NCBI GenBank assembly: GCA_009602725.1
Contig: WELB01000005.1
Location: 528,380 to 546,422, forward strand
Reading direction: 5' to 3'
DNA from: Spirogloea muscicola
Lineage: Eukaryota; Streptophyta; Zygnematophyceae; Spirogloeales; Spirogloeaceae
Length of the DNA: 18,043 nt
Shown here: in pieces, positions 16,640-18,043 of the stretch
Position numbering within the stretch: the first letter of the stretch is position 1
Layout of the letters: every line of letters begins with the position of its first letter
Program-made: the position numbers and the translations under genes
Notes under the pieces: model-generated
Told to the model about the DNA's origin: nothing
The model's database searches: none
The model's input: only the letters and a program-made list of their open reading frames with translations

Positions 16640-17205
16640 AAGAAGAAGTGGCACTCCCAATGGGGGCAAGGGCTGTGAAAAGCCAGCCCGAAAAAAAATT
16701 GACCAAGGTTCGAAGGGGCCAAATGATGAAGGGGCCTAAAATCGTGAAGCAGATACGAAGTGGCCTGAAGATGCTACGTCAGAACGGGGGAGGATGGACC
16801 ACTCAGTAGTTACGAGCGAGGAGCCTCAAAACCGACAGACTAGCTGCCGGAAAACTATCCCCCTGACAAAAGCCGGAGGCCGCAGCGAGAGCACGGGCAG
16901 CACGCAGATGCAAGGCGTGGGCCCTGGACCGCTGAAGGGAGACGGACAATCGCATACGATATACCTGAGCCCACGAGCCAGCCGCGTTGAAGTCAGCCGG
17001 CTCACAGCGCCTGCGGGACACAGCGCGCCGCGCAAGCCTGGCCTGCAGGTCGAGCCACTGGGACCCGAGAGCCCCGTGCACGTGCATGGCCAGGGGTACG
17101 AATTCATCTGCAGCCGGGTGGTCGGCGTGTTTGGCCGCCTTGCTGCGAGCGGCCTTCGCCGCGGCTTGGCCAGCCCGCGAGGCAGAGAGCCCCGGGTTGG
17201 AGCGA
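16640..17205 (-). pseudogene. Type-3 retroelement copy with the longest minus-strand coding part
   Basis: AAAGAAGAAGTGGCACTCCC tail, hairpin, full type-3 3' UTR, then coding (minus) from stop TGA at 16803-16805 up to about 17205. It encodes AAKAARSKAAKHADHPAADE, FVPLAMHVHGALGSQWLDL, AGSWAQVYRMRLSVSLQRS, HALHLRAARALAAASGF and LSVLRLLARNY. The K-x-x-K spacing of the RLE motif is kept but Tyr is His. It serves as the uninterrupted reference for both insertions seen in the copy at 7445-8645. 5'-truncated before the RAD motif. Confidence 0.8.
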
Positions 17206-17330
17206 TTGATCAAAAATATAGACAAGGCCTGAAGGAGCCGGATGGCGCAGAAAGCAAGGTACTAGATTGAAAGAAGAAGTGGCTCTCCCGATGGGGGCAA
17301 GGGCTGTGAGAAGCCAGCCCGAAAAGAAGA
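17206..17330 (-). mobile_element. Two short 3'-UTR fragments (type 2 then type 3)
   Basis: 17206-17268 contains GACAAGGCCTGAAGGAGCCG and AGCAAGGTACTAGATTG (type 2 without its hairpin). 17269-17330 contains AAGAAGAAGTGGCTCTCCCG and GGGCTGTGAGAAGCCAGCCC (type-3 tail and hairpin). Confidence 0.7.
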
Positions 17331-17597
17331 AAGTGCGGCCAGATTGACTGGTGGCTGTGAAAGGCCAGCACCAGCCCGAAAAGATTGACAAAAGTCCGAA
17401 GGGGCCAGATGACGGAGGGGCCTAAAGCCACAATGACGGAGGGCCTGAAGATGCTATGTCAGAACGGGTGGAGGATGGAATACTCAGTAGCTTCGAGTGA
17501 GGAGCCCTCAAATCCGACAGACTAGCTGCTGGAAAACTATCCCCCTGACGAAAGCCAGAGGCTGCAGCGAGACCACGGCCAGCATGCAGATGCGGTC
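17331..17597 (-). mobile_element. Chimeric retroelement copy: type-2 end joined to type-3 3' UTR and C-terminus
   Basis: GCGGCCAGATTGACTGGTGG and CTGTGAAAGGCCAG are type 2; immediately after, CACCAGCCCGAAAAGATTGA and CCGAAGGGGCC are type 3. Coding (minus) then covers the last about 35 codons (LAAASGF-type, SDLR end). The switch lies inside the shared hairpin. Confidence 0.7.
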
Positions 17598-17795
17598 TTC
17601 TCCGTGGGTCCTTCCCAATCCTTTCTTCCTTTCCTACTCGGCTCACTCGTGGTTACTGAGCATCCATTTGCGTTATTATTGGTGTGTAGTTTTTCGACAC
17701 TTTTTTTCTTTGGCTTTGGACATTGTCCATTCTTTTTGGGCTGGCTTTGCCAGCCACTCTTTTCTATGGGCGAGCAATTTCTTCTTTCCCAACCC
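17598..17795 (+). mobile_element. Type-4 retroelement 3' end, plus orientation
   Basis: The last codons (CTCACTCGTGGTTACTGA) are followed by the type-4 3' UTR. The perfect hairpin is GGCTGGC (17739-17745), TTT, GCCAGCC (17749-17755); then ATGGGCGAGCAATTTCTTCTT. It interrupts a minus copy on its left and abuts a minus copy on its right. Confidence 0.8.
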
Positions 17796-17818
17796 CCCAA
17801 CCGCTTTCCCTCCAAGAA

Positions 17819-18013
17819 CTTGATGAAGGGCTCGCCCATTGAAGACAGGGGCTGGAAAAAGCCAGCCCAAAAAAGAATGAACAAAGGACGAGAAGGGGCC
17901 AGGGGAAGTACGAAGAACAACAAGCACAGAAAGAAACGAAGCAGCTACGAAGCACTCAGTAACCCCTGCTAAGCAGCCCCAGGTCAGAGAGACTGGGTTC
18001 CTGGAAGCGGGTC
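17819..18013 (-). mobile_element. Type-1 retroelement 3' end, minus orientation
   Basis: TTGATGAAGGGCTCGCCCAT, hairpin GGGGCTGG/CCAGCCC with AAAAAG loop, full type-1 3' UTR, stop and the last codons (GTCTCTCTGACC-type end), truncated at GAAGCGGGTC. A run of C closes the window at 18031-18043. Confidence 0.75.
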
Positions 18014-18043
18014 TAGAACACCTCCCTCCCCACCCCCCCCCCC

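Overview
The window looks like nuclear DNA of a eukaryote, most likely a GC-rich green alga. Three genes on the minus strand can be assembled only by splicing short GT-AG introns (about 55 to 355 nt) that have C-rich NCAG acceptors. They have no operon layout or Shine-Dalgarno sites and sit between large non-coding and transposon-filled spaces. The algal assignment is inferred from composition, intron style and gene types; no single marker proves it.

Layout. (1) 1-1584: mostly non-coding; a short open frame runs in from the left edge. (2) 1585-3010, minus: a five-exon secreted CAP/SCP (PR-1-like) protein of 238 aa. (3) 3011-4080: GC-rich upstream DNA with a G-box palindrome, a cluster of E2F-like motifs and a GGC microsatellite containing the only N. 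(4) 4085-4485: small retroelement 3' ends. (5) 5093-7043, minus: a seven-exon extended SDR (NAD(P)-dependent epimerase / dihydroflavonol-reductase-like) of 335 aa, with an AT-rich island of paired dyads upstream. (6) 7294-12966: a dense patch of 5'-truncated copies of one non-LTR retroelement family, first nested and in both orientations, then a long minus-strand head-to-tail run. (7) 12967-14413: no recognisable gene. (8) 14414 to about 16380, minus: a seven-exon gene with a divergent CRAL-TRIO (Sec14-like) domain. (9) 16640-18013: more copies of the retroelement.

The main signal is the retroelement family. Its longest copies encode the C-terminal part of a LINE polyprotein with a restriction-like endonuclease (RLE, R2-type) pattern: R-A-D, then D-V-V-T, then K-x-x-K-Y, followed by a conserved tail ending in a Tyr-TGA stop. 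No reverse-transcriptase domain is present in the window. At least four 3'-UTR types are present. They differ almost everywhere except in a small GGGCTGG/CCAGCCC-type stem-loop, and most have a GGGCGAGC or GGGAGAGCC box followed by a CTT-repeat tail. About nineteen coding ends or fragments lie in roughly 8 kb. One insertion carries only about 28 bp of the 3' end and is flanked by a clear target duplication. The three host genes show no functional link to each other or to the repeats.
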